A stretch of DNA of 48,424 nucleotides from ATZT02 sp046046315 (GCA_046046315.1 JBJOKB010000062.1:1-48424); one strand, 5' to 3'; shown: positions 8,722-16,959, numbered from the stretch's first letter. A program made the numbers and translations. Notes: generated by a model from the sequence alone, not told the origin.

Positions 8722-8737
8722 TCGAACAGGTGTTCGA
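8722..8737. promoter_or_regulatory. LexA/SOS box upstream of recA
   Basis: TCGAACAGGTGTTCGA is a perfect match to the actinobacterial SOS operator TCGAAC-N4-GTTCGA, symmetric over both 6-bp arms. It lies 122 bp before the recA ATG and 19 bp after the DUF3046 stop. The long leader between box and gene (8601-8721) contains no obvious gene; I could not assign -35 and -10 elements with confidence. Confidence 0.88.
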
Positions 8738-8756
8738 AGACTAACAGACACGCCGT

Positions 8757-8951
8757 TTAACGTGCACCTGGACCTAAACCTTGGTTATCTACTACCGCTT
8801 TCCACACGGTTTGAGCATCAAAACCCAGTTTCAAGGCCTCATCAACACTGATTCCCCCAAGTTCAGGCAGCACAAAATCCTTAGACCAGGAAGCTGCGTA
8901 ATCTTCCCCGAAATGTTCCTTGAGTCGTCGCCTTAGTTCAGTAATCCACAT
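8757..8951 (-). CDS. DUF3046 family protein
   Basis: 64-aa protein of unknown function that sits directly upstream of recA in many actinobacteria. It begins MWITELRRRLKEHFG and contains the family-typical FVLPELGGISVDEALKLG, Ala-Gln-Thr-Val-Trp-Lys-Ala-Val region and C-terminal LGPGAR. ATG at 8951; normal length for the family. It reads towards recA with 156 nt between them, which hold the LexA box, so recA has its own promoter. A 50-nt gap separates it from the divergent glycosyltransferase gene. Confidence 0.9.
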   Translation of the reverse strand: MWITELRRRLKEHFGEDYAASWSKDFVLPELGGISVDEALKLGFDAQTVWKAVVDNQGLGPGAR

Positions 8952-9001
8952 AACACTGCCTAATTTAGAGCAACCTTGCTACTGAAAGACTTACATTCAT
9001 C

Positions 9002-10090
9002 ATGGATTTCTACGGTTTTACCTTATTGTTGCGTTGGATTTTGGGTTGGTTTATCCAACCAAAACTGCGCCAGTTGCCAAATAAATCTGAATTCGCTGAA
9101 GTAGCTGTCATTATCCCTGCCAGAAACGAAGAACTAAATATTTCTCAGCTACTTGCTGCCTTGCAACAATCTGAGGTCAAACCATCTGAACTCATTGTTG
9201 TAAATGACAACTCAACTGATCAAACAGCACAAGTTGCAAAATCTTTTGGGGCCACAATTATTAATGCCAGTGAGCCAGAAGTTGGTTGGACAGGCAAAAC
9301 CTTTGCATTATCTCAGGGAATTCAAGCAACTAAATCTTCAATTTTATTGTTTCTTGATGCAGACACCAAGCCAAGTAAAGATTTTCTAGGCAAAATGATT
9401 CATGCATTAAATGTAAATGGTGGATTAATTTCGGTTCAGCCATATCATCAAATGAAATTAATGTATGAAAGATTTGCTTCGGTATTTAATTTAATCGGGG
9501 CTATTGGTGCTCGACTAGGTGAAAAAAATGGATTAGCTTTTGGGCCAGCATTAATGATGGAACGAAGAAATTTAGAAAAAATAGGTGGTATAAAAGAAGT
9601 CAAAAATCAATTACTAGAAGATCGCGCACTAGGACTATTGTTTGAAAAAAATAATTTAAATGTAAATACGTTCATAGGTGGTGGAGATATTTCTTTTCAG
9701 ATGTATCCCAGTGGAATTAAATCACTAATTCAAGGATTTACCAAAAATATGGCAGCAGGATCTGTTGGTATAACCAAGACACGTTTCTTATTTCTTTTTA
9801 CTTGGTTTAGCGGATTAGTAGCGGCTGCGTGGGAGCTTCCTTTTGCTTTTCTTGCCTGGAGTCAAACAGGAACTCCACCTTCTCTATATCAATATTGTTT
9901 AACCATAGGCTTTGGCATTCAGTTTTGGTGGTTTATTAGAAAATTAGGAAACTTTAATTTTTATCTAATTCTTTATCCTTTTATGATACTTTTTTTCTTA
10001 CTAATCTTTTTTTACTCAGTTATTTTAACCTGGAGAGGAAAAGTAATCTGGAAAGACAGATTCATTGATGCTAAAGCAGGTTTGGGATGA
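9002..10090 (+). CDS. Family 2 glycosyltransferase, CrtQ-like
   Basis: Membrane-bound GT2 enzyme. 362 aa: an N-terminal hydrophobic segment, a GT-A domain starting VAVIIPARNEE near residue 34, VVNDNSTD near 66, DxD as Asp119-Ala-Asp121, then SVQPYH near 144 and FGPALM near 180, and three membrane spans after about residue 260. As recalled, the SVQPYH, FNL and FGP blocks and the C-terminal membrane part resemble staphylococcal CrtQ (diaponeurosporenoate glycosyltransferase). The next gene overlaps by 4 nt and resembles CrtO, the acyltransferase acting after CrtQ, which supports a glycosylated and acylated carotenoid or similar glycolipid as product. No other carotenoid gene is in the window, so the substrate is inferred. 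ATG 9002. Confidence 0.75.
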   Translation: MDFYGFTLLLRWILGWFIQPKLRQLPNKSEFAEVAVIIPARNEELNISQLLAALQQSEVKPSELIVVNDNSTDQTAQVAKSFGATIINASEPEVGWTGKTFALSQGIQATKSSILLFLDADTKPSKDFLGKMIHALNVNGGLISVQPYHQMKLMYERFASVFNLIGAIGARLGEKNGLAFGPALMMERRNLEKIGGIKEVKNQLLEDRALGLLFEKNNLNVNTFIGGGDISFQMYPSGIKSLIQGFTKNMAAGSVGITKTRFLFLFTWFSGLVAAAWELPFAFLAWSQTGTPPSLYQYCLTIGFGIQFWWFIRKLGNFNFYLILYPFMILFFLLIFFYSVILTWRGKVIWKDRFIDAKAGLG

Positions 10091-10557
10091 AAGATATATT
10101 TAAATTCATCATCTTAAATACTGGCACGTGGGTTTTTTGGTTTTACATTATTGGTTTTTTTGCCTCAAAATTGAACAATTCATTTCTCGAGAAAGATTAC
10201 ATTTTAACTAGACTTTTTAGGTTTGAAAAAGATGCCTCCTGGTTTCGAAAATACTTAAAAATTGATAAGTGGAAAGATAAAGTTCCTGAATTAGGTGGAT
10301 TTTTTAAAGAGGGTTTCCAAAAAAGAAGCATTTCTTTTGGAGAAAAAAATCAATTGCTAACTTTCGTCAGAGAGACAAGAAGAGCTGAACTTGCCCACTG
10401 GTTGATGACTTCAGGTTGGATTTTAACTATCATATTTAACCCTTTGTGGGCGATAATTTTTAATTTAATTTTTGCCCATTTGGTTAATTTCCCGTGTTTA
10501 GTGATCCAGCGCTATAACAGGGCAAGACTACTAAAAGTTTTAGAAACGAAATATTAA
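10087..10557 (+). CDS. CrtO-like glycosyl-carotenoid acyltransferase
   Basis: 156-aa membrane protein resembling glycosyl-4,4'-diaponeurosporenoate acyltransferase (CrtO, ~165 aa), which esterifies the sugar of staphyloxanthin. Shared landmarks from memory: FEK at 46-48 with a downstream Trp, KWK at 61-63, ETRRAE at 96-101 followed by HW, a hydrophobic pair of helices with Asn-x-Pro near 134, and QRYNR at 141-145. Hydrophobic segments lie at about 7-27 and 107-140. It starts inside the glycosyltransferase stop (ATGA overlap), so the two act as a pair. Its own stop shares TTAA with the clgR stop on the other strand. Confidence 0.72.
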   Translation: MKDIFKFIILNTGTWVFWFYIIGFFASKLNNSFLEKDYILTRLFRFEKDASWFRKYLKIDKWKDKVPELGGFFKEGFQKRSISFGEKNQLLTFVRETRRAELAHWLMTSGWILTIIFNPLWAIIFNLIFAHLVNFPCLVIQRYNRARLLKVLETKY

Positions 10558-10850
10558 GCTGCTGCTGAGTCAGATTTTTTATTAACAGGTAAAACTGTTA
10601 CACCTGTTGGATTATTTTCAATATTTGCAACCGATTTTGTGACTTCAAACATTAATTTAGACAATGGAAGGTTTAATGCTCCACAAATTGCCCCTAATAA
10701 TTCAGATGATGGTTCTTTTTGACCGCGTTCGACTTCACTTAAGTAACCGAGTGAAACTCTGGCACTCTTTGAAATATCCCTTAGTGATCTTTTTTGGGCA
10801 TTTCGAGCTTGGCGAAGTTGATCGCCCATCACTTTTCTCAAAACAATCAT
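10554..10850 (-). CDS. clgR: ClgR-like XRE-family transcriptional regulator
   Basis: 98-aa helix-turn-helix regulator. HTH at about residues 9-65 with the ClgR-like stretch SLGYLSEVERGQKEPSSELL at 33-52. In actinobacteria ClgR activates clpP/clpC and other proteostasis genes, and it characteristically lies next to pgsA and a CinA-family gene, as here. ATG 10850 has no Shine-Dalgarno, but TAAAAT lies 6 nt before it, fitting a leaderless transcript. An inverted repeat overlaps the presumed -35 region. The last 30 residues are divergent and end SDSAAA, a small non-polar tail that could act as a proteolysis tag; ClgR is known to be degraded in other actinobacteria (the tail function is inferred). 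Confidence 0.82.
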   Translation of the reverse strand: MIVLRKVMGDQLRQARNAQKRSLRDISKSARVSLGYLSEVERGQKEPSSELLGAICGALNLPLSKLMFEVTKSVANIENNPTGVTVLPVNKKSDSAAA

Positions 10851-10856
10851 GAATAT

Positions 10857-10887
10857 ATTTTAGCCCATCAAGGACTTGATTGTCCTT
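10857..10887 (-). promoter_or_regulatory. Candidate clgR promoter and operator
   Basis: Minus-strand TAAAAT (10857-10862) lies 6 nt before the clgR ATG and matches the TANNNT -10 of leaderless actinobacterial genes. An inverted repeat AAGGAC-N6-GTCCTT (10870-10887) covers the spacer and -35 zone and could be an operator. Read on the plus strand the same repeat is followed by TTTTATT and could instead be a weak terminator for transcripts coming from the CrtO-like gene. Confidence 0.4.
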
Positions 10888-10891
10888 TTAT

Positions 10892-11362
10892 TCACACGAG
10901 CCGACTCAAGGTCAGTTGAAGAACTTGCTGCACAGTTTGATTACGAATCTCAAATCTTGTGCCTACTAATTCTAATTTTTGGCACATATTGTGGTCATTC
11001 ATTGAAATAGCCACAAATACTAAACCTGGTGTAAAACCAGAACTTTTTTCTGGGCCCGCTACCCCTGTAGTGGAAATTCCGATATCTGTGTTTAATTTCT
11101 TTCTCACATTTTTTGCCATAGCTGTTGCTACCTGCTCAGAAATACTTGTGAATTCGTTAATTAAAGACGATTCAATTTCTAAAACTTCGTTCTTTATTTC
11201 ATCAACATAAGCCGTAATTGAACCTTTAAAGACTTTGGAGGCACCAGGTATTTCTGTTAAACAAGCTGCAACCAATCCTCCAGTCAATGATTCAGCTACA
11301 GATAATGTGAGATTTTTATTTTGAAGTTTTTTGATAACTTCACTTGCTAATTCTTGATTCAA
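10892..11362 (-). CDS. CinA-family nicotinamide-nucleotide amidohydrolase (PncC type)
   Basis: 156-aa protein equal to the C-terminal domain of CinA, the NMN deamidase PncC, which recycles NMN to nicotinate mononucleotide. Conserved AESLTGG at 23-29, GSITAY near 47, and TGVAGP near 98. No N-terminal molybdopterin-binding domain is present, as is usual for actinobacterial copies. Start is TTG at 11362, 2 nt after the pgsA stop, with GAGAAGAA at the end of pgsA as ribosome site; no in-frame ATG gives a complete domain. It lies between pgsA and clgR as in other actinobacteria. Confidence 0.88.
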   Translation of the reverse strand: MNQELASEVIKKLQNKNLTLSVAESLTGGLVAACLTEIPGASKVFKGSITAYVDEIKNEVLEIESSLINEFTSISEQVATAMAKNVRKKLNTDIGISTTGVAGPEKSSGFTPGLVFVAISMNDHNMCQKLELVGTRFEIRNQTVQQVLQLTLSRLV

Positions 11363-11364
11363 AT

Positions 11365-11961
11365 CTATTGTTCTTCTCGATCAGTCATAATTGCTTTCAT
11401 AATGTAATCAACAGCGGTGGCTAAGGTCAAAAACACTGCAACATACATCAGGATTTCTGCAATTGGTGAAAAAGTTTCGGGCAAAGGAAGCAGATAAAAA
11501 CTTATTGCCACAATTTGTAAAATAGTTTTGGCTTTACCGCCGCGACTAGCGGGGATGACACCTTTGTTGATTACCCAAAATCTTAAGAACGTCACAAATA
11601 ATTCTCTAGCTAAAATCACCCAAGTAAACCACCAGTCCAACAAATTTAAATATGACAAACCAATTAATGCCACACCAATCAAAGCTTTATCAGCAATAGG
11701 ATCAAATATTTTTCCAAAATTTGTGATTAAATCCCATCTCCTGGCAATGGTTCCATCTGCAATATCAGTTAATGCTGCGACAATAAAAATTGTTCCCGCA
11801 ATTATTCGATTAGTTTCCGTTTCTGCATTTTCTTTAAATAAAAGCCAAGCCAAAATTGGTACAACAATGATTCGTATTGTTGTTAATAAATTAGGGACAT
11901 TAATTGAACTTACTGCTGAAATTGGATCTGCTACACGATCAGGAACAGCAGGTTTTAGCAC
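11365..11961 (-). CDS. pgsA: CDP-diacylglycerol-glycerol-3-phosphate 3-phosphatidyltransferase
   Basis: Makes phosphatidylglycerophosphate in the membrane from CDP-diacylglycerol, the product of CdsA (45545-46369). 198 aa with about five membrane segments and the full CDP-alcohol phosphotransferase motif: DGTIAR near 68-73 followed by G, D and D at the expected spacing (FGKIFDPIADK). The start is GTG 11961, 8 nt after rimO, giving about 20 residues before the usual NVPNLLT opening; no better start is visible. Actinobacteria carry several paralogues, some making phosphatidylinositol phosphate, so the exact headgroup substrate is less certain than the chemistry. Confidence 0.9.
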   Translation of the reverse strand: MLKPAVPDRVADPISAVSSINVPNLLTTIRIIVVPILAWLLFKENAETETNRIIAGTIFIVAALTDIADGTIARRWDLITNFGKIFDPIADKALIGVALIGLSYLNLLDWWFTWVILARELFVTFLRFWVINKGVIPASRGGKAKTILQIVAISFYLLPLPETFSPIAEILMYVAVFLTLATAVDYIMKAIMTDREEQ

Positions 11962-11969
11962 TGGGCGCT

Positions 11970-13331
11970 CTATTTTGCCTTCACCTCCAGGTCTGCTCCT
12001 ACGCTACCTACAACTACGGCTTTTACTAAATCACCCACACTTGCATTGCTGTTCAAAATTGTGGTGATGCCATCTACTTCAGGTCCCTGTTCTCTAGTTC
12101 GACCGGTAACCCCATCTTCATCATTTGCTTCTACTAGTACTTCAACTTCAGAATTGATTCGACTGTGGGCTTTTTGTGACATCAATTCTTCTGCAATCGA
12201 GTTTAAATTTTTAACTCTTTCATCAATTAATTCTTGCTCTAGACCATTCTTAAATTCTGCAGCTTCTGTTCCATCTTCTACTGAGTAACCAAAAATACCA
12301 ATCGCATCAAGCTCTGCTTGTTCTAAGAAGTTTTTAATTTCTTCGTATTCATTTTCAGTCTCTCCCGGAAATCCCACAATGAAATTACTTCTAATTCCTG
12401 CCGCTGGATTAATTTTTCTTATGCTTTGAATCAAATTAAGGAAATCATTAGTTCCCCCAAAGCGTTTCATTCTTCTTAGTACGTCTGGATGAGCGTGTTG
12501 AAATGATAAATCAAAGTAAGGCACAACTTTGTCGGTCTTAAGAGTTGCTTGTATTAAAGAAGGTCTCATCTCGGCGGGCTGCAAATATGATAATCGAATC
12601 CACTCAATGGAATCTATTTTGGCAATTTCAGGCAGAATAGTTTCCAAAAGACGAATATCACCCAAATCTTTCCCGTAACTGGTCGTGTTTTCACTAACTA
12701 AAAATAATTCTTTTACTCCATTTTGACCGAGCCATGCTGCCTCTTCCAATATTTCTGATGGTCGCCTTGAAAGATATGAACCTCTAAATCTTGGAATCGC
12801 ACAAAATGTGCAACGGCGATCACATCCTGAAGCAAGTTTTAAAGGTGCAGTTGGTTTGTTATCTAGTCTGAATCTGTTCAATGGTTGAGAAATTTTTTGT
12901 TCACTTCGTGCCGTTGGGGAAATTGGTAAAAGTAATCTTCTGTCTTGAGGAACTGGAGCTTTTGGTTTATTTCCATTTAAAACTTCATTTAGCTTTGCTG
13001 TTATGTGGTCATAATCGTCAAAACCCAAAATTGCATCTGCTTCAGGAAGAGCAGTTTCTAATTCATTGCCATATCTTTCTGCCATACAGCCAACAGCTAA
13101 AATCGCTTTGACATTACTGTTTTGCTTTAAATCATTTGCTGCAAGCAGAGTATCAATACTGTCTTTTTTTGCTGACTCAATAAATCCGCAAGTGTTAACA
13201 AATACCGCATCTGCTTGGCTTGGTTCAGAAACTAGTTCAATACCATCTTTAGATAATCGTGCTGCTAACTCTTCGCTATCAACTTCATTACGAGCACAGC
13301 CTAAGGTGACGATTGCTACGCGAGTTGACAT
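11970..13331 (-). CDS. rimO: Ribosomal protein S12 methylthiotransferase RimO
   Basis: Radical-SAM methylthiotransferase acting on an aspartate of ribosomal protein S12. 453 aa. Auxiliary [4Fe-4S] cysteines 12, 48 and 82; radical-SAM CxxxCxxC at 170, 174, 177 within SGCDRRCTFCAIPRFRG, the RimO form of the motif; TRAM domain at the C-terminus. ATG at 13331. It lies between a rodZ-like gene and pgsA. Distinguished from the window's MiaB by the TLGCARNEVDSE N-terminus. Confidence 0.95.
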   Translation of the reverse strand: MSTRVAIVTLGCARNEVDSEELAARLSKDGIELVSEPSQADAVFVNTCGFIESAKKDSIDTLLAANDLKQNSNVKAILAVGCMAERYGNELETALPEADAILGFDDYDHITAKLNEVLNGNKPKAPVPQDRRLLLPISPTARSEQKISQPLNRFRLDNKPTAPLKLASGCDRRCTFCAIPRFRGSYLSRRPSEILEEAAWLGQNGVKELFLVSENTTSYGKDLGDIRLLETILPEIAKIDSIEWIRLSYLQPAEMRPSLIQATLKTDKVVPYFDLSFQHAHPDVLRRMKRFGGTNDFLNLIQSIRKINPAAGIRSNFIVGFPGETENEYEEIKNFLEQAELDAIGIFGYSVEDGTEAAEFKNGLEQELIDERVKNLNSIAEELMSQKAHSRINSEVEVLVEANDEDGVTGRTREQGPEVDGITTILNSNASVGDLVKAVVVGSVGADLEVKAK

Positions 13332-13371
13332 TATGTTTACAGCCTAAAGAAAGTACTTAAAGTTCATTTCT

Positions 13372-13393
13372 GCAAGGTATGAATTAGCCTTGC
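13372..13393 (-). promoter_or_regulatory. Hairpin after the rodZ-like gene
   Basis: GCAAGG (13372-13377) and CCTTGC (13388-13393) form a 6-bp stem with a 10-nt loop, 3 nt beyond the rodZ-like stop. No U-tract follows on the minus strand, so it is at best a weak attenuator before rimO, or an mRNA 3'-end stabiliser. The rest of this 65-nt spacer shows only an 8-bp AAGTACTT palindrome. Confidence 0.3.
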
Positions 13394-13396
13394 GAG

Positions 13397-14209
13397 TTAC
13401 TGAACTGGACCTTCTGGTCCAAATTCAACTCTGACAACTTCGCCGTTGCCACCTGCTTTTCCTAATACTTGACCATTAACTGTCAAAGTAATTGCCCCAG
13501 CATTTCCTAAAAGTAGTTTTACGCCTTCTACACTGCCGACTCTTTGTTCTTGACCTTCTTTAATTATTCCTTCGAAAAGTTCCACATCATTAACATCTGT
13601 GACTCTGACCCAACTGCTATTGCCCTCAGCTTTAATTAATACATCAACGCCAGGAGTTGGTGCATTTGCTATTAAACTTTCAGCATCTTTTGTAGAAGCT
13701 GGTTTTGGTGTTGCACTAGTTTCAGCAATGGTTTCAGTTGATGAATTAAATGTTGAAACAATTACCGACCCAACAGCAATTACTGCAATTACTCCTAATG
13801 CAGATGCCATCAACAAAGACCAGTTTGCACCTGATTTAGCTCGGATTTTTTCTAAAGGTTGGAAGTAGCTTCCAGAAAATTGTGAATTTTGTTTTTGTTG
13901 CTCAACGACAACCGAAGCAACTTCAAGGACTTCGGTTTCCGGTGCAAGCACCGGTGGATCAAAAGGGGACTCACCAGCTCCAAAAGCTGGATAAAGAGCC
14001 ATCAATTCATCGGCGTCTAGTTGTAAGACTTGTGCAATCGCACGAATGTGACCTCGGACATAAACATCTGCGCCTACTTTTTCAAATTCATCTTTTTCAA
14101 TATGTTTAACCAATATTTCACGTACACGAACTTGGGCACTCAATTCAGAAATAGTCATTCCCTTTGACTCGCGAGCAAAGCGAATTCGCTTTCCAATGGA
14201 ATCTTGCAT
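13397..14209 (-). CDS. RodZ-like HTH membrane protein
   Basis: 270 aa. N-terminal Cro/XRE-like HTH (HTH_25, residues ~1-70, with IGKRIRFARESKGMTISELS and YVRGHIRAIAQVL), a linker, one membrane span at about 131-154, a Thr/Pro/Ala-rich stretch, and a C-terminal beta domain (188-270) like DUF4115 of RodZ. RodZ links cell-shape machinery to the membrane in rods; actinobacterial homologues next to ftsK are less well understood. Excellent ribosome site: AGGAGG 6 nt before ATG 14209. The 145-nt spacer towards ftsK contains a nested inverted repeat. Confidence 0.85.
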   Translation of the reverse strand: MQDSIGKRIRFARESKGMTISELSAQVRVREILVKHIEKDEFEKVGADVYVRGHIRAIAQVLQLDADELMALYPAFGAGESPFDPPVLAPETEVLEVASVVVEQQKQNSQFSGSYFQPLEKIRAKSGANWSLLMASALGVIAVIAVGSVIVSTFNSSTETIAETSATPKPASTKDAESLIANAPTPGVDVLIKAEGNSSWVRVTDVNDVELFEGIIKEGQEQRVGSVEGVKLLLGNAGAITLTVNGQVLGKAGGNGEVVRVEFGPEGPVQ

Positions 14210-14224
14210 CTAGCACCTCCTCAC

Positions 14225-14297
14225 CTTTAGCGGTATCGAATCATCAAAGGCTACCACCGATGTTCGCTTTAGCGAATATGTGGTATTTCTGTGATTA
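14225..14297. promoter_or_regulatory. Nested inverted repeat between ftsK and rodZ-like gene
   Basis: Central perfect palindrome TTCGCT-TT-AGCGAA (14263-14276) is flanked by TACCAC (14252-14257) and GTGGTA (14280-14285), and further out by AATCA / TGATT. A second copy of CTTTAGCG (14225-14232) lies exactly 42 bp from the one in the palindrome, about four helical turns. This is either an operator array for the rodZ-like promoter or a folded 3' end of the ftsK mRNA; no U-tract follows. The centre resembles CGC...GCG operators reported for ClgR, but my recalled consensus has one more spacer base. Confidence 0.45.
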
Positions 14298-14354
14298 GAG
14301 TGACTTTTTAAGGGTAGCCCCATGGAAGTTTCTCCACAAGAGCCGGCAGGTGAA

Positions 14355-16919
14355 CTAAGCGTTAACTTCCCCGCGCAAAGCCGCAAGTGTGTCAACTAAC
14401 TCTTCTGGCTTAACAAGTACTTCTCGAGCTTTTGAACCTTCACTTGGTCCAACAATGCCTCTATCTTCCATTAAGTCAATTAGTCTTCCAGCTTTTGCAA
14501 AGCCGACTCTAAGTTTTCTTTGCAACATGGAAGTTGATCCAAGTTGAGTTGAAACAACTAATTCAGCGGCAGACAAGAGTAAATCAAGATCATCACCAAT
14601 GTCATTTTCGACATTTGATCTTGTTGGGTTGACGTGCAAAACATCATCACGGTATTCAGGTTCTGCTTGATTTGTCCAATGAGAAACGATCGTTCTAATT
14701 TCTGTTTCAGATACAAATGCTCCCTGAATTCTTGTTGGTTTAGAAGCTCCCATCGGAAGGAACAAACCATCGCCTTGTCCTACTAATTTTTCAGCACCTG
14801 GTTGATCTAAAATAACTCTTGAATCTGCCAAACTTGCAGTTGCAAAAGCTAATCGGCTTGGAACATTTGCCTTGATTAAACCTGTAACAACGTCAACACT
14901 TGGCCTTTGTGTGGCTATTACTAAGTGGATTCCTGCAGCTCTGGCAAGCTGAGTTATGCGCACAATGGCATCTTCAACATCTCTTGGTGCCACCATCATC
15001 AAATCAGCTAATTCGTCCACAACTACTAATAGATATGGATATGGTTCAGGAACTGGTTTATCTCCAATTGCACTAACTTTGCCAGCTTTTACTGCTTTGT
15101 TGTAATCATCAATATGTCTAAACCCGTGAGCATGCAGAGCGTCATATCTAACTTCCATTTCTTTAACAACCCATTGCAAAACCTCTGCAGCTTTCTTAGG
15201 GTTTGTCACAATTGGAGTAATCAAATGAGGCACCCCAGCATAAGCTGCTAATTCAACTCGTTTTGGATCAATCAAAATAAGTTTTGCTTCATCTGGAGTT
15301 GAACGCATTAAAATTGAAGTCACCAATGCATTAATACAAGATGATTTTCCAGCGCCTGTTGCTCCTGCAACCAAAATGTGTGGCATTTTTGCAAGGTTTG
15401 CGCAAATCACTGCGCCTTCAACATCTTTTCCAAGACCAACAATTAATGGATGTTTTTCATCTGTTGCAACAGGTGAATTTAATAAATCAGCTAATGCAAC
15501 CAGTTCGCGATCTTGATTAGGAATTTCTACACCAATTGCAGATTTACCTGGAATCGGTGACAAAATTCTGACATCAGCGCTAGCAACTGCGTAAGCAATA
15601 TTTTTACTTAATGCAGTAACACGTTCAACTTTTACTGCTGGTCCAAGCTCAACTTCGTATCTGGTCACTGTTGGACCCCGCGAAAATCCTGTCACAGTCG
15701 CGTCAATATCAAATTGGGAGAAAACTTTAGTCAGTGACTCAACTACTCCATCATTAATTTTGCTTCTAGTTTTTGGTACTGGGCCTGCTTTTAAACTTGA
15801 AGCAGAAGGAAGTTTGTAATTTTTTTCGGCTTTCATCGCCATTTGTTTTGCTACAGGTTTTACTACCGGTTTAAGTTGCACAACATTATCTTTAATGATT
15901 TGAATTGGTTGAGTTGAATCCATGGAAGACGTTACAGGAATTGGTTGGGTTGAATCCATGTCAAATTCTTCAACATGATCGGTTATAACTGGAGAGGCTG
16001 CAAAAGGAATATCATCAACTAATAAATCTGTATCTTCGTTATCTTCATCTTTGCTAGACCAGCGACTGATCCATCTCGATAAAACATTTCCTTTTTTTGT
16101 AGGTACTTCATCTTCCTCATAATTTTCATCAATTAATCCATCTACCAATTCGTCTTCTTCATAATCTGAAGAAGTAAACATGTCTAATTCTTGATCCAGA
16201 TCGTCAATTTCTTCACTACCGTGTTTTCTTCTACCACCTTGAGAAATAAATCCAACTACATTTTTTATTTTTAAGGCGACAGCAGTCACTGGCGTTTTCG
16301 TGGTAATCAATGTTCCAAAGAAACCAAAAAGAATTAATAACAACATTGCGATAAAACCGTTAGTTAAACCAGCAAGTGGAGTGGCAATTAACCAACCAAG
16401 CCAACCAGCGCCTGATTGCATGGCTTCAACGCCGTCTCCTGGAGTTGGGGTGCCTTTAAATAAATGCCATAAACCTGCGACACTAATTAATATTGCTGTT
16501 ACACCTATTGCAATTCTTGGGCCATCACCTTTTTTGGCAGGATTTCTAAATGTTTGCCAAGCTGAATACACAAAAACAATTGGTAAAAATACGGTCAAGG
16601 CACCGACAGTTCCTGTAATAATTAATTTTGAATAACGAGTTATAACCGTTTGGGTATCAAACCAACTCTGAGCTGCAACAATTATTGATAAAGCTAATAG
16701 CAGAAGTCCTAATCCGTCACGTCTTTGTTTCTGATCAATTTCTTTAGCACCATGACCTACTGCACGGGCTATCGCGCCAAAAACTTTTGCAATAACACCC
16801 CAAGCCATACCAACAAGAGAAAGTAAGCGACCAAAAAATAAGACTAGATTTCCACCACGAGATTTTCGTGAAGAGTTGTGATTGCGGGCACGCGAGCGTG
16901 CCGGCGTGCTAGTAGCCAT
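14355..16919 (-). CDS. ftsK: DNA translocase FtsK/SpoIIIE
   Basis: Septal DNA pump that segregates chromosome termini. 854 aa. Four or five membrane spans between residues ~70 and 205; a strongly acidic linker (235-325) containing a duplicated MDSTQPI (321-327 and 333-339); the motor with Walker A GATGAGKS at 519-526 and Walker B LLVVVDELADL at 630-640; and the C-terminal gamma winged helix (about 785-850, QRKLRVGFAKAGRLIDLMEDRGIVG region) that reads KOPS-like sites. ATG 16919 lacks a Shine-Dalgarno; TAATCT lies 6 nt before it and would fit leaderless transcription. Confidence 0.97.
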   Translation of the reverse strand: MATSTPARSRARNHNSSRKSRGGNLVLFFGRLLSLVGMAWGVIAKVFGAIARAVGHGAKEIDQKQRRDGLGLLLLALSIIVAAQSWFDTQTVITRYSKLIITGTVGALTVFLPIVFVYSAWQTFRNPAKKGDGPRIAIGVTAILISVAGLWHLFKGTPTPGDGVEAMQSGAGWLGWLIATPLAGLTNGFIAMLLLILFGFFGTLITTKTPVTAVALKIKNVVGFISQGGRRKHGSEEIDDLDQELDMFTSSDYEEDELVDGLIDENYEEDEVPTKKGNVLSRWISRWSSKDEDNEDTDLLVDDIPFAASPVITDHVEEFDMDSTQPIPVTSSMDSTQPIQIIKDNVVQLKPVVKPVAKQMAMKAEKNYKLPSASSLKAGPVPKTRSKINDGVVESLTKVFSQFDIDATVTGFSRGPTVTRYEVELGPAVKVERVTALSKNIAYAVASADVRILSPIPGKSAIGVEIPNQDRELVALADLLNSPVATDEKHPLIVGLGKDVEGAVICANLAKMPHILVAGATGAGKSSCINALVTSILMRSTPDEAKLILIDPKRVELAAYAGVPHLITPIVTNPKKAAEVLQWVVKEMEVRYDALHAHGFRHIDDYNKAVKAGKVSAIGDKPVPEPYPYLLVVVDELADLMMVAPRDVEDAIVRITQLARAAGIHLVIATQRPSVDVVTGLIKANVPSRLAFATASLADSRVILDQPGAEKLVGQGDGLFLPMGASKPTRIQGAFVSETEIRTIVSHWTNQAEPEYRDDVLHVNPTRSNVENDIGDDLDLLLSAAELVVSTQLGSTSMLQRKLRVGFAKAGRLIDLMEDRGIVGPSEGSKAREVLVKPEELVDTLAALRGEVNA

Positions 16920-16925
16920 AAATAG

Positions 16926-16931
16926 AGATTA
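16926..16931 (-). promoter_or_regulatory. Candidate -10 element of ftsK (leaderless)
   Basis: Minus-strand TAATCT, a TANNNT match, ends 6 nt before the ftsK ATG. No Shine-Dalgarno is present between it and the start. Such spacing is typical of leaderless actinobacterial mRNAs. No convincing -35 element is visible. Confidence 0.35.
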
Positions 16932-16959
16932 CCCTCGTGCAACACCTGTTACTTGGGTA

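Noticed and set aside
9002..10557. The plus-strand pair as a defence or secretion module
   Set aside because: Motifs fit a GT2 glycosyltransferase and a CrtO-like acyltransferase; no nuclease, toxin or sensor domain.
14210..14395. 61-aa minus-strand frame between ftsK and the rodZ-like gene
   Set aside because: It overlaps the 3' end of ftsK, has no ribosome site and covers the inverted-repeat region; no recognisable protein.
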